A stretch of 64,000 nucleotides of DNA from Vitis vinifera (GCF_030704535.1 NC_081814.1:26018001-26082000); one strand, 5' to 3'; shown: positions 46,816 through 59,978, counted from the first letter of the stretch. Notes: generated from the sequence alone by a model not told the origin. Numbers and translations: made by a program.

Positions 46816-46950
46816 GATTGGTATCAGAGCCTTCTATCTTGAAGGACTTGTGAGGATTGAGTGAAGCCAAAATACCTTCACAAATACTGAACTCCAAAGC
46901 CAACGTAAACACATAACCTTTAACAGCTTGTAACTATCATTCTACAGCAA

Positions 46951-47815
46951 ATGGATGGAAATACAAGCTTTCTGTCAGTACCAGTTGTCAATGGTGATAA
47001 TTATCAGGCGTGAGCTGTTAGAATGACAGTCCACCTTGAAGCTTTGGATATTTGGGGGGCAGTAGAAGAAGATTATGAAGTACCATCTCTTGGAGACAAT
47101 CCAAGTATCAATCAAATGAAGATTCATAGGGAAAGAAAAACAAGGAAAGCCAAAGCCAAGGCCTGTCTTTTCTCTGCGGTTTCACCTTCCATTCTCACCA
47201 GAATCATGCAAATAGAGTCTGCTGCAGCAATCTGGGAGTATTTAAAAAATGAGTACTAGGGGAATGAAAGGGTGCAAAATATGCAGGTAATGAATTTAAT
47301 ATGAGAATTTGAAATGAACAGAATGAAAGAGTCTCAAACTATCAAAGATTATGTTGAACAATTGCTTAGCATAACAAACAAGGTAAGATTGTATGGGAAG
47401 GAACTTTCTAATGAAAGAATCGTTCAGAAAATCTTAGTAACTCTGCCTGAAAAATATGAAGCCACAATCTCTTTCTTGGAAAACTCTAAAGATCTGTCAA
47501 GTATATCTTTGGCAGAAATTGTTAATGCTTTGCAGTCCTTGGAACAAAAGAGAATGATGAGACAAGAAGGATCTATTGAGGGAGCATTCCAAGCCAAATC
47601 ACAAAACAATGATTCCAACAAAGACAGAAAGAAAAACAAGAAGAACAACAAGTCAAGCAATAACAAAAAAAATCAGAAAGGAGCCCATCCATCTTGCCCT
47701 CATTGCAAAAAAAAAAAAAATCATCCTCCACAAAAGTGTTGGTGGAGGCCTGATGTCAAGTGCAACAATTTTGGTCAATTAGGCCATATGTAGGAGGTAT
47801 GCAAAACACAACAAG
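46951..47815 (+). pseudogene. Element A gag remnant (copy 3)
   Basis: Starts MDGNTSFLSVPVVNGDNYQA at 46,951. A W-to-stop change (tgg to tga, about 47,011) breaks it, but the frame after that is intact where copy 2 has a frameshift. The nucleocapsid region has CPHCKKKKNHPPQKCWW (47,695-47,750). The zinc knuckle reads CNNFGQLGHM followed by a stop, losing its second cysteine. Decay is independent of copy 2. Confidence 0.85.
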
Positions 47816-50809
47816 AATGAGAGATCAAGGTTGCAGCTGCTGATCAATATCATGAAGAACAGTTGTTTGTTGCCACCTATTTTGCTAGCAAAAACACGTT
47901 TGAAAGTTGGCTCCTAGACAGTGGTTATACAAACCACATGACTTATTATCAAGGACTTTTTAGGGAACTCGAAAAAACAACCGTTTCCAAAGTAAGAATT
48001 GGAAATGGGGAATACATCTCAACAAGGGGTAAAAGGACTGTTGCCATTGAAAGTGTCTCAAGTTTGAACCCTGATGTTTTGTTTGTTCCTAATATTGATC
48101 AAAATCTCTTAAGTGTTGGGCAGATACTTGAGAAAGGTTTCAAGGTGCTATTTGAGGACAAGTTCTGTATGATCAAGGATGCAAATGGAAAAAATGTGTT
48201 CAAGATCAAGATGAGAGGCAAAAGCTTTGCCTTGAATTTGCTTGAGGAAGAGCAGACTGTTATTTCTCAAGAAAATAATGTCACATCTTTATGGCATAAG
48301 AGATTGGGGCACTTTCATCATAATGAAGTGCTCTACATGAAGAAGAATCAACTTGCAGTAGGTCTACCTGACCTAAAGCAAAATCTTCCTACTTGCATAA
48401 CCTATTAGTATGGAAAACAATCCAGACTTCCTTTCCCATAGAAATCTACATGAAGATCATCACACAAGCTGAAACTTGTACACACTGATGTTGGAGGACC
48501 TCAGAGAACACCATTTCTGAAGGGCAGTAAGTACTACATTGCCTTTATAGATGATTATACTAGATATTGTTGGATTTTTTTCCTAAATTTTAAGTCTGAG
48601 GTTGCTAATGTATTTTGGAAATACAAGGCTTAAGTAAAAAACCAAAGTGGTGTCATCATGCAGGTTATAAGGACATATAATGGCACTGAATATACTTCTA
48701 AAAGATTCAACAATTTCCGTGAAAAAACAGGCATAGAGCACCAACTGACTGCACCTTACACACCACAGTAGAATGGAGTGGTGGAGAGAAAGAATAGGAC
48801 TTTAATGGAGATGACAAGATGCCTTTTGCATGAGAAAGGGCTACCAAAAAAGTTATGGGTTGAAGTTGCAAACACTATAGTGTTTCTACTGAACAGACTC
48901 CCAACCAAAGCTTTGCAAAAAAAGACTCCTTTCGAGGCTTGGTTTGGATATAAACCTCTGTTATTAAACTTAAAAAAATTTGGTTGCCTTTGTTTTGTTA
49001 TATGCCTCAGGTGAAACGGGATAAGTTGGATAAAAAGGCAGAAACTGGGATCTTCGTAGGATACAACAACCAATCAAAGACTTATAGAGTCTATATGCCT
49101 CACGCTGACAAAGTCATTGTTAGTAGAGATGTCAAATTCATGGAGGATGATAAATGGTGTTAGGATGCTAAAAAAAAATCAGAATTTTGAGGTTCTTGAT
49201 GAAAATATTGATGACATTCTTATAAGAGGCAACAAATCATTTTCTGATATTTATCAAATGTGTAATGTGGCTGTGTTTGAGCCTACAGGGTTTATGAAGC
49301 TATTAAGGATAAAAAATGGAGGGTTGCAATGTAGGAGGAGCTTTGCATGATAGGGAAAACAACACTTGGGAGCTAGTTGACAGACCAACACATAAAAAGG
49401 CCATTGGTGTCAAGTGGGTTTATAAAACCAAACTCAATTCTGATGGTTCTGTAAACAAACATAATGCCAAGCTGGTTGTCAAAGGTTATGCTCAAATGTT
49501 CGGTGTGGATTTTTTAGAAACCTTTGCACCTGTAGCTAGGTTGGATACAATAAGAATGCTACTAGCTTTGGCTGCTCAAATGGGTTGGAAAATCTATCAG
49601 CTAGATGTAAAATCGATTTTTCTAAATGGCTACCTTGAGGAGGAAATCTTTGTGGAACAACTTGAAGGATTTGTAGTAAAAGGAAAAGAAGACAAGGTTT
49701 ATCAACTAAAGAAAGCCTTATATGGCTTGAAGCAAGCCCCCAGAGCTTGGTATAGTAGGATTAATGCACATCTGCTTAGTCTGGGGTTTAAAAAAAGTTA
49801 GAGTGAATCCACACTTTATATTAGAAAAATTAATGCTGACATACTTATTATTTCATTATACGTTGATGATTTGCTTGTAATAGGAAGCAATCAATGTTTA
49901 ATGGATAAATTCAAAGCTGAAATGGAGGAGGTCTTTGAGATGACAGATCTTGGAGACATGTCTTATTTCCTGAGAATGGAAGTGCATCAAAATCAGCATG
50001 AGATATTCATTTGTGAGCAGAAGTATGCAAATGAAATTCTAAAAAAGTTCAAGATGGAGGAATGCAAGCCCACAACCACACCTATGAACCAAAAATAAAA
50101 GTTTTGTAAAGAAGATGGTGCTGAAAAAGTAAATGAAAAGTTATACAGAAGCATGATTGGATGCTTGATGTATTTGACTGCAACAAGGCCTAATATGGTA
50201 CATGTTGTAAGTCTACTCTCAAGATACATGCATTGTGCTAGTGAAATTCACTTGCAGTCAACAAAACGTATTGTGAGATATATAAAAGGCACTATTGACT
50301 TTGGCATAAAGTTCAAGTAGGTGTAGAATTTTCATTTTCATGGATTTTATGATAGTGATTGGGTTGGTTGCTTTGATGATATGAGAAGCACATCAGGTTA
50401 TTGCTTTAGTTTTGGTTAAGATGTTTTCTCTTGGTGCTCTAAAAAATAGGATATCGTGGCACAATCCACAGTTGAAGCAGAGTACATTGCTGCTGCTGCA
50501 AATCAAGCACTTTGGATAAGAAAGCTGCTAACAGACTTAAACATGGAGCAAATTGGGAGCACACAAGTCTTTGTTAACAATCAAGCTACAATTTCAATTG
50601 CAAGTAGTCCAGTATTCCATGGCAGGACAAAGCACTTCAAAATCAAATTTTATTTCTTAAGGGAAATACAACATGATGGAGAAGTAACTTTGGTACATTG
50701 TAAACTAGAAGTACAAAATGCTGATATTCTAACAAAGGCTCTACCAAGAGCGAGGTTTGAATTTCTCAAAAAAAGACTTGGAATTTGTAGCTCCCAAGTC
50801 AAGGAGGAG
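47816..50809 (+). pseudogene. Element A pol remnant (copy 3)
   Basis: Protease LLDSGYTNHMT lies near 47,912 (C of the usual SGCTNH replaced by Y). The integrase zinc-binding part LWHKRLGHFHH lies near 48,290. The integrase core keeps HTDVGGP (48,482) and VERKNRT (48,780), but the middle acid is lost (RTYNGTEY, 48,670). RT and RNase H match the window start almost exactly, including stops at about 49,799, 50,095, 50,318 and 50,415. YVDDLLVIG is at about 49,860. RNase H ends with DILTKALP (about 50,720). Confidence 0.9.
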
Positions 50810-51178
50810 TGTTGAGCAAAATGCCTTAGTAGCTACAAACATGCTGGAAGACGTGTGAAAGTTCTTTTGAATTGAGGAAGCTTAAGAATATGTTAAGAAG
50901 GCCGCTGAGGTGTGAAGAGATGCTGAAATTGAGGCTGCAACCATAAAATAACTTGGTCAATGTAGCTGATAGAGTTTCATGGAGTTGTTATGCTGTTGTT
51001 GCTATTTTATAGGAAATAGCTGTTAGTTCCAGCTATTTTTGCTGCTTTTCTATTGTTTTGTGTTGCAAACTTGTGTATAAATGTTGCATTTATCATTCAA
51101 TAAGAGTAGACATTTTTCGTTGTCTCAAATATAGCTTTTGGTTGTTGCTTCTAGCACTTCTAGATTCTAAAACCTACA
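50810..51178 (+). repeat. Element A 3' LTR (copy 3)
   Basis: 369 bp, almost identical to 1,697-2,065. Confidence 0.95.
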
Positions 51179-51743
51179 GGCAGGCTGTAAAACACATTTT
51201 ACACTATTTGAAAGAGACTTCTCACTATGGTCTTTCAATCCAAGCCACTCCAAATTACAATTTAACATGTTTTACTAATGTTGACCATGCTTCCAGTTCT
51301 GATGATCATCAAAATACAAGCAGCTACTTTGTGTTTATGGGCTCTAACATCATCTTATGGTCTTCTACAAAGCAAAAAGTTGTATCTTGTTCCACTACTG
51401 AGTCTAAATACAAGGTAGTTGCAAATGGTGCTGCTGAATTGAGTTGGATTGGCCCTCTTTTGCGAGAACTCAACATTGCACCAACTCTATTCCTTGCCTC
51501 TACTATGACAACATTAGTGCCAACTATGACTGCTAATCCAGTCTTTGATGGTTGAACAAAGCACATCGAGATTGACTTTCATTTTGTCCGGGAAAAGGTG
51601 TTTCACAAAACTCTTACTATGCTTTATACTCCATCTGTTGATCAACTTGCTGATTGTCTCACCAAAGCACTTCCAGTTCAGCGATTTCTTCATTTTCGAA
51701 ACAAACTCACAGTCCTCACTAGACCTTTGAGTTTGCGGGGGAC
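51179..51743 (+). pseudogene. Element B RNase H remnant (copy 3)
   Basis: Matches 2,066-2,634 closely: YGLSIQATPNYN, SSTKQKVV, TKHIEIDFHFVRE-type sequence and QLADCLTKALP. It lacks the 4-bp insertion of copy 1 but has a stop at 51,553 (atggttga). Confidence 0.85.
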
Positions 51744-51964
51744 TGATAAGTAGAGTAAATAACACAAATAATATTGTATTTTGGTTACATTCAGTTTCTG
51801 GTTGTTTTATCCTAATAGGGTCACGTGTATAAGTTGTTCCCATATATATTCCTCTGTTTTTATCTCACTGAATAAGAGACAAGAAATACCAGAATCATTT
51901 CTTCCTTATCTGTTTTCTTCTCTCGTCTTCCTCTTCTTCTTTTTCTTCTTCTTCTTCTCATCCA
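51744..51964 (+). repeat. Element B 3' LTR (copy 3; right end approximate)
   Basis: Starts TGATAAGTAGAG. Nearly identical to 2,635-2,855. Confidence 0.55.
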
Positions 51965-52233
51965 TCTTAAAGTTTTTCTAGAAGGAAAAGAGATATTTAG
52001 TACAAAAGATACAAAAGTTTAGCTAAAAGGAACTTCGGATATGAAGTGTATTTGGATATTGACACGGAACCAAATTAAGTGAAAATGGATGTACATTAAT
52101 TGAGCTTACTTAGGAGGATTGTAGCATTGTTGATTGAATACAAATGGAAAATTTGAAGTTTTAGGTATTAGAGAATTCATTACAATAGATTTTCTTTCTA
52201 TTTTCAAATTCTTGTAATTAGTTATAACTTCTT

Positions 52234-52625
52234 ATTTTTGTGTTTTGGGCTAATTTTAGGATTGTTTCCTATTTTTGTGTTTTAGGTTTTGTGTATATAT
52301 ATTCATTCTTAATCAATGAAAAAGTCAAGTCATTGTTTCTTAATAATCCTCTCTCTACTTCAACATGGTATCAGAACCTAATCTTTTTGGGCGTATTTTC
52401 TTCCTTTTTTTTTTCCTTCTCCTCAGTGGCTTCTGGTGCATCCTTCTCTTCCACCAACGATCCTATCACCATCCAAAACTCCCAAGATCCTCAACATCCC
52501 CTCCTTACAATCAATCTAGGATTGTTTCCTATTTTTGTGTTTTAGGTTTTGTGTATATATATTCATTTTTAATCAATGAAAAAATCAAGTCATTGTTTCT
52601 TAATAATCCTCTCTCTACTTCAACA
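52234..52625 (+). mobile_element. Mini-LTR element D, copy 3
   Basis: Repeats 52,234-52,365 and 52,518-52,625 flank a primer site (tggtatcagaacc) and a gag N-terminal stub. It shares with copy 1 the shortened gag/LTR junction and the gag start codon changed to gtg (cagtggcttctgg). Confidence 0.7.
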
Positions 52626-53110
52626 TTAGGAATCTGCTTCAAATTTTTGGATGCTCTGATTTGGGTTGTATGAAAGGGTATGACGTGTGGAAAAATTGGG
52701 GGAGTTTGAAGTTCCAAGCATGCTATTTTTCTAAGAGATTTTTGGAGTATTCGAAAACCTGAACTTAAGGGGGCCTATTGGGTAATATCTTCAAAAACAA
52801 TTTTCAGGAATAAAATTCTTTTTGAGACCTCAAATATAAAATATAGATTTTTGGATTGTGAAGGCAGTTTACAATCACGTATAATACAAATTTTTTTGGC
52901 TTATTCTCATTGTTTCCTAGAATATTTTTTAAAAACATCTTAAATTTGTTTCAAAAAAATTACTTCGTTTTAGAACAAATTAAAAAAAAACAAGAAAACT
53001 CTTTTCAACCCAAAATTTTTCAATCTTTTTTGAGTCTCTGAATTTGGAGTGGATGGGAATATGGAGATCCAGGGAATTGGGTTGTGGGGATCAAAGGAAA
53101 AGACTAGAGA
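52626..53110. other. Intergenic, no gene seen
   Basis: AT-rich, homologous to 3,517-4,001. Nothing recognised. Confidence 0.6.
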
Positions 53111-53486
53111 GGCCATTGGAAAGGGACTGAACCCCTCAAGAAGTCAAGGTGACAAGACCAAGTGCCCATATGCCTATCTGGAATGCAATCCTTTTGGCAT
53201 TCTTTCACCTTTATCCTGCGGTGTAAGCGATGGCTTGTAGGCCATCCCAGCTGATGCAAGATGCCTCAACCCTTTCCAAATGGCTTTTCCCCAAGCAAGC
53301 GCATCCATTAAATTGGCCAAGACGCGTTTCCGAGAAAGAGACACCTGCAGCCATGTCAATACCACATCAGCCCGGCCCCATTCCCATGTGTCAAACTAGG
53401 ATTCTAAAGTTTTTGGTGTTTTGAATAGGGTGGCAAAGGCACTGCACAATTTCAAGGACCCCAGGAACATAAAATATATGTCATGG
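53111..53486. repeat. R segment, unit 3 copy a
   Basis: Homologous to 4,002-4,378 with small indels near 53,387-53,406. Confidence 0.6.
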
Positions 53487-54438
53487 CTGCATTATAACGA
53501 ACAACACTGGGGGTTTTGGATTAAAATATTGAGAAGAATACCATTCAAATCCATTGAATGGAGGCTGATATGAACAAAATGAGTGAAGGGGACAAGAGCA
53601 TCTCCTTTTATTGAAGGTTCTGCAAGGCGTTATGTTTCCATTGATGATTTAAATTCAACTCCTTAACCTGTATTTGTAACATGCCATATAAACTATTACT
53701 CCCCCTTAAGTTGCATGTCAATGTTAGGAACGCAATGGGGGGATTTCTATTCAGATTCAGTTAAAATATTCTTAAAGAATGACATCTCACGCTATTTGGG
53801 GAGAAGTGTCTGACAATTATAAGAGTCAGACCCAGCTGGTTTGTTTAAATGTGTTTTAAACTACGTGAGTGAACCAAAGGCAGACAATATTCACAGATGT
53901 ATAGCTACTTCCCATCTTGAAGTGTCCACTTGGGGGGCTGGTATTCTCTATGGCCATGACTCCTCATGTGCAGGTGAACGTGATAATTCATTGTGATTGA
54001 TATTTCCTAATAAGCTCGAGTTTTGAAGTACCAAAACTAGCGCGTTTAAAGTAAACCATATTTACGTGATTTATATTTTAAAGTCATGAGATTGATCCAG
54101 AGTAATATTTACATGGCTTGTGTTTGAAAGTCATGAGAGCCAATGGGCTAGACAATACATATATAGGTCGTGACAGTTTTTTACCACAGCAGACTTTTAA
54201 ATATGCCAAGAGAAATCTCAATTGACTCATGGGTGCCAGAAAGTAATTGTGTACTACTTAAGCTCTGACTGAACTGACATAGTCATATTGATGTCAGTTT
54301 TGTGTTCTTTGCTCGAGTCATTCTCTTGGATTTTTTGAGATAAACCCTGAGTGTAAGAATGCATGCATAAAACTTATTAAACGTCAACCACTTCGGTGGA
54401 GCTCATTCTAACTTTTACAGTAGTTGAAGAATTGGAGA
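53487..54438. other. Intergenic downstream of G1 (unit 3), no gene seen
   Basis: Homologous to 4,379-5,290 with a few percent difference. Nothing recognised. Confidence 0.5.
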
Positions 54439-55542
54439 TCAAATTTCATTAATAAATACTTTATACAGAGTTTTGGACTGTGCAGAAGCTTTGTTTTTGC
54501 TGCATGTAAATACACGTAATGAAGCAGAGAGGAAAACCATTTCTACTTGAATCACTTCTGGTTTGGTTTGTAACTCATTCAAGATTGAGACAGTGCCTGT
54601 TGGAGACAGTGCCTGTTGGAGACAGTTGAAAGATTTCTGGTAATTCAAGAACCCCATAAACCAGAAGTCAAAATTATCCACAGTGACTATTTCCATGTAC
54701 TTCTGAGATGGGTTTTTCACATTCTCACTTGGGTCTACTCTCTTTACCTTTCTCAGTGGGATTGAGACCTGCACAAAGCAAGATTTTCTGTTAGATGATA
54801 GAAAACATGGAGATGGAGAAACAGGAAGTGAGAGATCTGGAGAAAGAGTTAAGTGAGTAACCCACCTTGTAATGGAATCTAACCAATTCACCATTTGGAG
54901 AAGAGAATTTGATTGATCTCTCACTGCAAAAGGCAACCCTTTGAGTAGAGATAAAGAGGAGGCCAGCTAGAGGGCCTGCTGTTGTTGATAAATAGCATTG
55001 AGAAGCCTTCAATAGCTTCTCTCCTTCTCCAATGCCAAAAATTTGCTTGAAAACTCTCTTCACTCCCCCTAGTTGAAGAATTCTAGCCCCCAAGCTCAAC
55101 TTCCCTTTCACAGTTTCAGAGATCTTAGGCCCTAATCTCACTGCAGTTCCATGTAAAATAAACCAAATTTAGGTTTTATTGCATATTGTCATCATATTAT
55201 TTAATCCTGGAGGACAACGTTGAATGAAAGATGAAACAAGTATTTACCATGCTCTCTGATTCCCTGTACAAAATTATAGGCCTTTTTCTCATGTCTGTTC
55301 ATTTTCTTCTTTCTGTCCACCTTACCTGCATTTTTTAAGTCAACCCCATTAGCAAAAGGACTTCCATTGAAGTTCTCTAGAACCGTAGCTGATATGCAAA
55401 GTAGAAAAGAGTGGCTGAGTATGCTTGATAGAGAGAGAATCTTACTATGAGTTAATGCCAGAGATGTATTTGAGGAAGAGGGATTCTCATTTTGGCGGCT
55501 AACTGGGATTCCAATGATCTGTCCTGCAAGTTGGTTCTTCAT
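54439..55542 (-). CDS. GEM-like GRAM-domain protein, locus G1 (unit 3), extended C-terminus
   Basis: Exons 55446-55542, 55248-55325, 54866-55140 and 54439-54768 on the minus strand encode 259 aa against 207 in units 1 and 2. The GRAM motifs CYLSTTAGP, QRVAFCSERSI and FWFMGFLNYQKSFNCL are intact, and all introns are GT-AG. A 16-bp tandem duplication (54,591-54,606 and 54,607-54,622) shifts the frame three residues before the usual end. QALSQS is replaced by QALSPTGTVSILNELQ and a tail running on to KVFINEI, using sequence that is 3' UTR in the other units. The GRAM core is unaffected, so the protein may still work. Intron 1 is stop-free and in frame, as in the other G1 copies. Confidence 0.8.
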
Positions 55543-55641
55543 ATCTCAAACTGCAACTAGGGCTTGTCAATGTTTTCTCCCTTTCAGAGATTGAAGAGGT
55601 AGTACTCTCAGAGATTGATCAAACCTTGAAGAATGCAAGTG

Positions 55642-55695
55642 TATTTAAAGGGAAGAACATGGTAGGTGAACCTTTAACTTTAGTTGGATGAGTCA
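55642..55695 (-). promoter_or_regulatory. Putative G1 core promoter (unit 3)
   Basis: TTTAAATA (55,642-55,649) and TGACTCA (55,689-55,695) on the minus strand, conserved with units 1 and 2. Confidence 0.4.
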
Positions 55696-56352
55696 TTCAT
55701 GGATCAGCAACAAAAAGAAAGGCACAGACATGAGAACTTAAAAGAAAATTCTTCACATTTCTAAAGGCTATAGTAAAATGAACCAGTTCTTTTGGGACAA
55801 TATCTAAGATATTACAAGAAGGTTGTATTGGGTTAAAAGAAAGTTGTTTGGTCTTGTTAGTTAAGATATCTGCGTGGAAGCTGAATATGCTGACTGTGTG
55901 GATGCGTCAATGAAGCTTTATGAGCTGGCATTTGAGCTTTATGAAGCCAGTTCTCTTTTGATATTAGGAAAAAATAAATACATAAAGCAAAAAGGCATTT
56001 GCATGACAGATGAATCACTGCATCAGCCAAATGACAATCTTAAAGAATAGATATTGTGAAGATCTCTCAATATTTGAAGGCTTATATGTCATCCTTTAGA
56101 AATTATATATCCAACCACCAATCCCAACAGCCACTTTGTCCTAGATAGTTGGAAGTTGAATGAGAGTGTCACATTCCCTGGATTTTTTTATCAGAAGTTA
56201 TCAGGAACTATCGAACCAAGCACCATGTTCTAACTTCCATGGTGTTTTACCACTTGAGGAAGTGGGGGGTCCATGACTTGGTGGATTTCAGCATGACCAT
56301 GGATATAGCCAGACCTTTTGCAGAAAAAGATAGGCCATTGTGGAGAAGGCAG
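55696..56352. other. G1 upstream region (unit 3), no gene seen
   Basis: Homologous to 6,524-7,181. Nothing recognised. Confidence 0.5.
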
Positions 56353-56757
56353 TGGCCATTGGAAAAGGACTGAAACTCCTCAACAAGTGAAAGTGATGAC
56401 TAAGTGTCCATGTGCTGATCTGGAATGAACGACTCTTTTGGCATCTTTCATCTTCATGGTGATGTGTAACGGATGGCTGGTAGACCATCTAGCTGATTCA
56501 ATTTGCTTCACCCCTTTCCAAATGCCTTTTTCTCACTTTTTCTCAGCACAAAAATATTGACTAAATCAGTGAAGAAATCCAAAGGCCCTCACTGGATGGT
56601 TTCTGAGAAAGATATCTGCTATCTCACTGCCAAATCAGCACTTTTTCCCACACGCCAAACGAGGATTCAACTCAGAAATTTCAGTTTTAGGCCAGGGTGG
56701 CTAAAACACCCCAGAGTTTGAGGACCCCAACAACATAAATTAAACGACTGTCATGGA
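56353..56757. repeat. R segment, unit 3 copy b (long form)
   Basis: Contains about 70 bp (around 56,587-56,655) missing from units 1 and 2, plus a short ttttctcac duplication near 56,530. Otherwise as 7,182-7,515. Confidence 0.6.
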
Positions 56758-57052
56758 CATACTATAACAGTCATGAAGTCCATTGAATGAAGGGATTGAT
56801 AGAACAAAAATGATAATGTGATTTGTCAATTTTCAGGCAGTACTATAGATGTATATAATACACTGCTAAACCCAGACACAATCAGTGCCAGAGAATAATT
56901 GTAGATCAATTTCTCATTAATAAAAATACAAATTTATACATTGGCTTTGACTGTCCAAAAGCTTTGTTTTTGCTTCATGTTAATGAATTTGATGAAGCAA
57001 AGGGGAAAAAACATTTCTCCTTGAATCATTTCCAGATTCATTTGTAATTCAT

Positions 57053-57660
57053 TCAAGATTGAGACAGTGCCTGTTGAAGACAGTTGAAAGTTTTCTGATA
57101 ATTCAAGAACCCATAAATCAAAACTCAAAATTATTTATGTACTTCTGAGATGACTTTTTTATATTCTTACTTTGGTTACTCTCTTTATCTTTCTCATTGG
57201 GATTGAGACCTGCAAAAGACAAAAAGAAAATGACTTAAATATTGAATTGGGAAGCCTTCAACGGCTTCTCTCCTTCTCCAACTCAAAAATCTGCTTGAAA
57301 CTCTCCTAATTCCTCCTAGTTGAAGAGTTTGAGTCCCCAAGCTCAACTTCCCCTTCGCAGTTCCAGAGATCTTACAACCAATTCTCACTGCAGTTGGCAA
57401 AATATTAACCAAGTTTAGTTATTGATCCTATGATTTTCAAAATTTTCTTTATATTTTCACCATGTTCCTATTAACTAAACAGATGAAATGAAATGCATAA
57501 ACTACATGTCAGACCTATATCTCTATAGAAAGTAAGATGCCCAGGAGATATTATTTCTCAGTCAAGACATGCTTTGGGGACACGAAGAAGAAGAGGATAA
57601 AAGTACTTACTATGCTCTCTGATTCCATGCACAATATTATCAGCCTTTTTCCATGTTGAG
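57053..57660 (-). pseudogene. GEM-like pseudogene, locus G2 (unit 3)
   Basis: Same truncated gene as in units 1 and 2. Exon-2-like sequence at about 57,610-57,655 has an extra one-base loss in the AAAGG region. Exon 3 (about 57,395-57,240) reads KGKLSLGTQTLQLGG before a frameshift, and the exon 4 remnant lies at about 57,215-57,053. No exon 1. Confidence 0.8.
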
Positions 57661-57694
57661 TCCGCATATTTATTCATTGTATTCTAAGTTTTTA

Positions 57695-58475
57695 AAGACC
57701 AAAGCTTAAGGCAAGACATTTTAATATTTGTGAGGTGATGCGTAGGCATTGAAGCATAGGGGTGTAATTTAAAATATATAAAAGAATAAAATAAAATAAA
57801 ATAAAATAAAATAAAACCTTATAATAAGTTAATCTAAGATGGAAAAAACCATACTATTAGTTCCACACTTCCACCAAAAATCATAATAAGTCACAAACAA
57901 ATATAAGTCGTACACATATAACTAAGAAGTATTAACTTATAAAATCCTCCTCTCTAGTGTCATCATTATCTTCATCCAATGTATCTATTGTAGGAAAATT
58001 TCCACTACCAAATCCTTCCATTTCATCTAATTCCTTATCTTCGTTAATTGATACTAAATTCATATCCCTCTCCTTGTCTTTGCCTCCATTTTTACCTAGC
58101 ATAAAATATTAATTAGGTGTAAAATATTACGGGCTCATGATTAAATACAATCAAATTTATAACTTTAATTTTATAATACTTACTTGAAAATTCTTCATGT
58201 TTTCTTTTGTAGGAGTGTGAAGAAACTATATTGAATGATGGTGCTTGAATCTCTTTGCATTTTTGCAACACAATTCTAGAAACATCAACATTAAATATTT
58301 CCTCATCTTCAAGCCAAGAAAAATCAAATCGGAGGAGGGGAGCTTCTCTCTCCGTAATCCATTCATCATCAAATCCATCTCTTCCACCAATATTGGATAA
58401 ACATTTTGTTTTCTTTGTATACTTAACTCTCTTAATCTAGCGTTGTATTTCACATACACTAGAGCATTCAACTTC
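57695..58475 (-). mobile_element. hAT-type transposase C-terminal fragment (unit 3)
   Basis: Homologous to 8,455-9,235. Missing bases near 58,380 shift the first block, whose YVKYNARLRELSIQRKQN start is still clear. The second block ends at a stop at 57,932-57,934. A (TAAAA)6 tract lies at about 57,787-57,816. Confidence 0.55.
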
Positions 58476-59978
58476 TAATGTTCAAGTCTATTTTTCTTTT
58501 TCTTTTTTATATGAATCTATAAATGATTAAGAAAAACAAATTATATTCGTTGTTAAGATTGAAATATAAAAATATCCAAATAATAAATCATAGTTGTTTA
58601 ATATTAAAATAAAAATATATGCTTTATGAATCCATATATATGCATTAATGTTTTTTCCGTGTTTTATATAATTTCCCAGTTAAAATTCAGAAAAATCAGA
58701 TCCCTCTGCAAATGAATCCATATATATGTGTTGTCAACAGTTGGTCAGCAGCTGAATCATCCAAACCTAAAATGAGAAAACCATATATTATCTCTTTTTC
58801 TTATATATAGATATATATGCTGATCACTCCATGTGTATGTGTCAATTATGAAACCTTTTGAGCTGGCATTTTAGCTTTCTGATGGCCAGTCTTCTTCTAT
58901 CGTCAAAAAGGAAAGAGACATTTGCAAAACTAGCGCCCTAATACACGCTTAATGATTAGATATTCTAATGGTTTTCTCGGTAAGTGAAGGATCATAAGTC
59001 ATCTTTGTGGGAATGCATCCAACTACCAAATCCATTAGGCTAGTCTCAATAATTCAAGAAATTGGATGGCTCCCATGATTGACAGTGGAGTTCAGAATGG
59101 CCTCGGACATATATACTGATGTTTTTCAGCAGACTGAGAATTTGGATATGGGAAAAGAAAAGGCCCAAGAAACTACTAACAAATGAAGTCAAGTTGTTTA
59201 AAATCGAAGGAAAAGAGGAAATCACAAGTCACAATGCTGATAGGACCATCTTACAATATGCTTATCTTGAAACTTTTGGCATTCCTTTTTGTGGTTATTT
59301 TATCATCATATATAGGTGTTAAAGGGAAAAGGGTTGTGGGCAGGGAAAGTTAAAGATGCTTCATCCTTTTCCGAATGTGAATCTTTATTATCATAAAAAT
59401 ATACCGAGGGAATCTAAAACAGTGTTGATGAATGAAGTAATGAATCTCTTCATGCATGTTTTCAGAAAGGAGAATCCTTACATGATTGCCAGCTTTATGG
59501 GCCCCGGAATTGAGTTTCAACGATCCAACTGAAAGTTCTGAGTTCTTTATCCCTGAAACTCCAACGTTATCAAGAATCCAAGTAGGAATTAAAAAAATAA
59601 TAATTTTAAAATTTTTCCTACTAGATACCAATTCTTGAATCGGCTTTTTACCATCTCTTGTGAAAGTTAAGTGAGAGTAGGTCGAATATTTTGATATCAC
59701 ACTAAGTAAGCTTGTTCTAAGGGTCATTATTTGGATGATTCATCCCGGCCTTAAAAACAAGATTGTTGCAGCCCAAAATAACCATCTTAGCCACATTATG
59801 ACAACCATCACTGGGAGTTTTCTCATTAAAATATGGAGAGAAGGGAATGCATGCATCAGCTTCTATCATTCAATGGATTTGAATCATAAGATGGGCAAGA
59901 GAATCTCTCTTCTTTTATCAAAGGTTCTACAAGTTAGTATGTTTTCCCTGATACGATTCAGACTTATTAATTTCTTGG
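58476..59978. other. AT-rich region between G2 and R copy c (unit 3)
   Basis: Homologous to 9,236-10,724. The small ORF open in units 1 and 2 is frameshifted here (near 59,320-59,345 and 59,388), so it is probably not a gene. Confidence 0.5.

Larger units (their letters stand above)
46446..51178 (+). mobile_element. Ty1/copia element A, copy 3 (complete)
   Basis: 4,733 bp. 5' LTR 46,446-46,815 (ends ctata instead of ctaca), primer site tggtatcagagc from about 46,819, 3' LTR 50,810-51,178, target copies ggcaa (46,441-46,445) and ggcag (51,179-51,183). It shares the insertion site with copy 2, so insertion came before the large duplication. Confidence 0.95.
41986..51964 (+). mobile_element. 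Ty1/copia element B (RE1-like), unit 3, with nested insertions
   Basis: Same nest as 19,709-29,463. gag ATG is at 41,986, the inverted-repeat element at 42,027-42,697, element A at 46,446-51,178, and RNase H resumes at 51,179. The 3' LTR starts at 51,744 (right end approximate). This copy keeps the RT core with YVDD and lacks the plastid insertion, so it is the better guide to the original element. The 5' LTR is absent here too. Confidence 0.85.
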
